Shown in pieces: positions 19,618 through 22,317 of a stretch of DNA of 22,317 nucleotides; within the stretch, counting starts at the first letter, position 1, and every line of letters starts with the position of its first letter. Source of the stretch: a virus. The stretch lies in the IMG/VR virus record IMGVR_UViG_3300003852_000071, positions 1 to 22,317 of that record, one strand, 5' to 3'. The translations under genes were made by a program, and so were the position numbers. The notes under the pieces were generated by a model. The model did not search any database and was not told where the DNA came from. It worked only from the letters and a program-made list of their open reading frames with translations.

Positions 19618-22101
19618 TTATGCTCCTCTATTAAACATTTTGCCCGAAGAAGCTCTAGGCATTTGCCTACTAGATCCATAAATAGCTGCAAAATTAGCAA
19701 GAACATCAGCACATGTAATATCGTCGTGTCCGCCTTGCGGAGCCATAATTATTTTATTTATTCCCATTCTTGTTTCAGATTCTAAATCTTTCCATTCTCC
19801 TACCATTTTATGGTAAAATCCATTCATATCACTACCAGCTGATTTTAAAAATAAATCTTTTGAAGGATATTTAAATCTGTCATAACTTAATTCATGTTTA
19901 AATTGTGAAAACATAATGTTTTTCATATTCATTCCAGAATTTGTATATGTATCTGAAGCATTAAATATTATCCCATGTAATTGAGTTAATCCATATTCCA
20001 TTTTAAGAGTTTGAACAACCGGGGCTCCACATCCAGTATAATCAGCAAAAATACTTGAAACATTAAATATTGGAGTTGGTCCTCCAAATAATTTTGCGAT
20101 ATATCTCATTTGATCTGGATAACTAGTTCCATGCAATTCTGTTCCCCATACTTTTTGTTTTTGTCCATTAGGAGCTATTCTTAGAACAGATATATGAGTA
20201 AAGTCGGCCCCTTCTGATTCTGAACCAGCAAAGTCAATTCCAGCAACGTATTTTTCTCCAATCATGCCGTGTGTAATCCATTCAAAATTACCATCAACTA
20301 ATTTATCCCATTCAGCCGATAATAAAAATTGTCCAGCTCCATCAATAAATTGCAACATATACTGTGTTTTAAAATCTTCTACGCTCATTTCTCCTTCAGA
20401 CCATAATTCGGGTCTTGTAGGAAACAATTCTTGTTTTAAAGATTTTGGCATTAAATTAAAAACGTATCTCGAATAAGGCCTTATTATTTCATGTGTAGGA
20501 TCATTATGGTCCGGTAAATATATTGGATCTAAAACCCATAATTGTGGACATTCAGTCCAATCTTTTCTAATACTATACCACTCAGAAGAAGCTTGTCCCT
20601 CTACAGAATCATAAAAATGATTTCTTGTTTTAGGTGTTCCTATTTTAATCATTTTGGCATTAGTATTATGTGTATAAATTCCATTTGCAATAAAATTATG
20701 AACTCCGGTAATAGTTAAATCATAAACTGATTGCTCTCCAGCATTCTCAATTAATTTTATTTTTTCAAATCTTAAATCCGAATCTAATAAATCTTTTTGA
20801 ATCTTATATTTATGATTTTTAAGTAATTCTACTCCTCTTTCTAATTCTAATTGCTTTTTTTTTGTAATAAATTTAATATTTTTTGCAAAGTTTTCAATAT
20901 TTTCTTTTCCTCTAATATTTAATACATAATATTTTTCAACTGCAGATTTAAATTTTATTTTTTTAATTTTTCTTGTTTGAATTTTTGAATGTATACCAAA
21001 TTTTAATAAAGCCAATTGAAGATCTTTTATAATTTCATAACTATTTTGAGTAAATGAAAGCATAATCTTTCTATTATCTTCAATATAAACTCCACCATCA
21101 GTATCAAATAATCCTCCAATTAATTCTGCTAATGATTCTTTTGTATAAGAGCTAAGATTATCTGGTAGTCTTTTATTACATTTAACTTGACCATAAATTC
21201 CAGCTTCTCTTAATATTGTGCTCATTCCACATATAGTTCCACCTTCAAATAATCTTCCATCTTCAGTTATATAAGATTCATATATATTAATTTTTAAATC
21301 TGGATAATTATCTTTAATATAATCCCATAATTCTTCATCAGCACTACTATATCCTACATTTTGTCTATCACCATATGTACCATCTCCTATTAGCATACCA
21401 GTAATTCTTGCATGAGGATTTAAGTATTTACCAAAAAAAGGTAATTCTCTTGGAACAGCAACTTGCATACCAATTTTTAAATTCTCTAATCTTTCCCACT
21501 TAGGAGTTCTTGTATCTCTAGGTTTAATTATTATAGGGTGATCAAATGTACCTTGCAATGTTCTTCCAGAATCCAATGTAATTTTCAATGTTGGATGAAT
21601 TCCAGTATTATGATAATCTTCAATAGGAGCTTCTATTAATTTAAAAGTAGTAGTATCAAGCGCCATAATAGTTTTTTGCTCTTGTTTTTCTACTAATTCT
21701 TGAATAGAAATCATTTCTCCAGAAGGTAGCGTTATTAAAGAAGAACCAATAATACATCCGCCGCCCATAGGAACAATACGCTCTGACCATGTGTAGTTAG
21801 TAATTTTTTGTGCTTCGTCAAGAATAATAACATCAAATGTTAAACCTTCTATGTTTGATTGGTCTGAACCAGACACAGCTTGGACAGAAGATTTATTAGA
21901 AGTTTCAATTTTTTGTTTATTACATCTTACTAATTTATTATTTAGTCTTTCTTCATTCATTTGGAAAAATATTGCTGTTCTTCCAACATTCATTTCAGCT
22001 TGCTGAATTTTTGGTGTAAATATTCCAATTCTCATGTTTGGATAATTATCTAATAAATATCCGACAATTGAAGCTATTGACTCAGTTTTACCGGCCTGAC
22101 G
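19618..22101 (-). CDS. terL: Terminase large subunit, 3' exon, containing an intein
   Basis: The packaging ATPase and nuclease. The frame begins at 22101, just after the group I intron, with RQAGKTES, the core of the Walker A motif (compare the RQLGKT type in T4-like terminases). It has no start codon here, because the first exon lies beyond the window; an in-frame ATG at 22035 is internal. Walker B is VIILDEAQ near residue 90-98. The intein follows at 20665-21756. Extein sequence resumes with TNAKMIKIGTP, the coupling motif. The nuclease domain has three acidic sites: YVAGIDFAGSESEGADFTH, IFADYTGCGAPVVQTL and PQGGHDDITCADVLA. Without the intein the visible part is about 463 residues, so only the adenine-binding start is missing. 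The stop TAA lies next to a strong terminator. Two self-splicing elements must both act to give an active enzyme. Confidence 0.95.
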   Translation of the reverse strand, partial: RQAGKTESIASIVGYLLDNYPNMRIGIFTPKIQQAEMNVGRTAIFFQMNEERLNNKLVRCNKQKIETSNKSSVQAVSGSDQSNIEGLTFDVIILDEAQKITNYTWSERIVPMGGGCIIGSSLITLPSGEMISIQELVEKQEQKTIMALDTTTFKLIEAPIEDYHNTGIHPTLKITLDSGRTLQGTFDHPIIIKPRDTRTPKWERLENLKIGMQVAVPRELPFFGKYLNPHARITGMLIGDGTYGDRQNVGYSSADEELWDYIKDNYPDLKINIYESYITEDGRLFEGGTICGMSTILREAGIYGQVKCNKRLPDNLSSYTKESLAELIGGLFDTDGGVYIEDNRKIMLSFTQNSYEIIKDLQLALLKFGIHSKIQTRKIKKIKFKSAVEKYYVLNIRGKENIENFAKNIKFITKKKQLELERGVELLKNHKYKIQKDLLDSDLRFEKIKLIENAGEQSVYDLTITGVHNFIANGIYTHNTNAKMIKIGTPKTRNHFYDSVEGQASSEWYSIRKDWTECPQLWVLDPIYLPDHNDPTHEIIRPYSRYVFNLMPKSLKQELFPTRPELWSEGEMSVEDFKTQYMLQFIDGAGQFLLSAEWDKLVDGNFEWITHGMIGEKYVAGIDFAGSESEGADFTHISVLRIAPNGQKQKVWGTELHGTSYPDQMRYIAKLFGGPTPIFNVSSIFADYTGCGAPVVQTLKMEYGLTQLHGIIFNASDTYTNSGMNMKNIMFSQFKHELSYDRFKYPSKDLFLKSAGSDMNGFYHKMVGEWKDLESETRMGINKIIMAPQGGHDDITCADVLANFAAIYGSSRQMPRASSGKMFNRGA
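20665..21756 (-). mobile_element. Intein with LAGLIDADG homing endonuclease inside the terminase
   Basis: It is 364 residues, inserted between GGG and TNAKM. It starts with Cys (CIIGSSLITLPSG, block A); block B is GTFDHPII with the usual Thr-x-x-His; the end is GVHNFIANGIYTHN (block F/G) followed by Thr as the +1 residue. All splice residues look intact. Two LAGLIDADG-type helices are visible: TGMLIGDGTYGD and LAELIGGLFDTDGGVY. The endonuclease part spans roughly 21430-20880. The insertion lies between Walker B and the GTP coupling motif. Extein joins give PMGGGTNAKMIKIGTP, a normal terminase sequence. Confidence 0.95.
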
Positions 22102-22317
22102 CTTTTTGGACTATATCTTTGATATATTACCTTATGAAATAGTAATATATAGTGCCCCGCGCTCGTGGAGGATTTTATTGTCATATAAGATTTAACATCT
22201 TACTTAGACTCACCTCTAGTCTCTGAACCTTTCCCTAATATTTCTACTATGGCTTGGCTGCGTGGTTATTCCATCTCAATTTATTTTTAAAACATTCGCA
22301 TCTACCTTTTCAAGTTG
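22102..22317 (-). mobile_element. Group I intron, 3' half (subgroup IA-like), in the terminase gene
   Basis: Read on the minus strand, CACGCAGCCAAGCC is the conserved Q-type segment, AAGGTTCAGAGACTAGAG the R segment and AAGATATAGTCC the S segment. P7 pairs GACTA (plus 22217-22221) with TAGTC (plus 22109-22113). A 9-bp hairpin ATATATTAC / GTAATATAT (plus 22122-22130 and 22142-22150) just before S fits P8, and TAAGAT / ATCTTA between R and it fits P7.1. The predicted last base is the G at 22102, after which the terminase frame starts at 22101. An in-frame TAG at 22111-22113 shows that splicing is required. The 5' half, the guide sequence and any intron gene lie outside the window. Confidence 0.9.

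Noticed and set aside
22035-22101. ATG at 22035 as true start of the terminase
   Set aside because: The frame is open upstream to 22101 and encodes the Walker A motif, so the ATG is internal. The real start is in an exon beyond the intron.
1-22317. CRISPR array, insertion sequence, prophage integrase or attachment site
   Set aside because: No regularly spaced repeats, transposase or recombinase motifs and no paired attachment-like repeats were seen. The only mobile elements are the intron and the intein.

Overview
The window is strongly AT-rich. Every gene I can support reads on the minus strand, nearly all start behind a clear GGAGG-type ribosome binding site, and none of the stop codons read is TGA. 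A large terminase, portal, capsid maturation protease, probable decoration protein and major capsid protein are all present. I read this as the packaging and head-assembly region of a large tailed phage (Caudoviricetes) of a low-GC host, probably a Bacillota/Clostridia-type bacterium. Phage species and host are not determinable from the sequence alone.

Layout in transcription order (right to left). 22317-22102: 3' half of a group I intron, spliced into the Walker A region of the terminase gene. 22101-19618: rest of the large terminase subunit, itself interrupted after Walker B by a 364-residue intein with a LAGLIDADG endonuclease. 19554-17480: a small ParB-like protein and a modular 545-residue protein with a duplicated domain around a ParB-like domain. 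17487-15395: a compact subtilase (S8) and an M16 zinc peptidase. 15374-14769: a sigma-70-like factor. 14656-7791: a run of unrecognised, probably virion-associated proteins, including a 750-residue protein with three copies of a two-domain module, and two gene pairs that look joined by -1 frameshifting on A10 runs. 7685-5877: portal. 5843-4743: protein with an internal duplication. 4727-3822: capsid maturation protease. 3719-2763: a small membrane protein and a split isochorismatase-like gene. 2662-1423: two acidic/low-complexity proteins, possibly scaffold. 1186-1: decoration protein and the 5' part of the major capsid gene. Intrinsic terminators separate the transcription units.

The most interesting signal is not a single gene. 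A short protein motif, (S/N/K)-R-L-x-K or close to it (SRLKK, KRLVK, NRLIK, SRLAK), recurs about twenty times in otherwise unrelated proteins, at N-termini, C-termini and domain boundaries. It is encoded with varied synonymous codons, so it is conserved as protein, not as a DNA repeat. The same gene cluster carries two unusual peptidases, M16 and S8, besides the ordinary head protease. I propose that the motif is a processing or targeting signal for virion or injected proteins, cut or read by one of these peptidases. This is an inference that proteomics could test directly.
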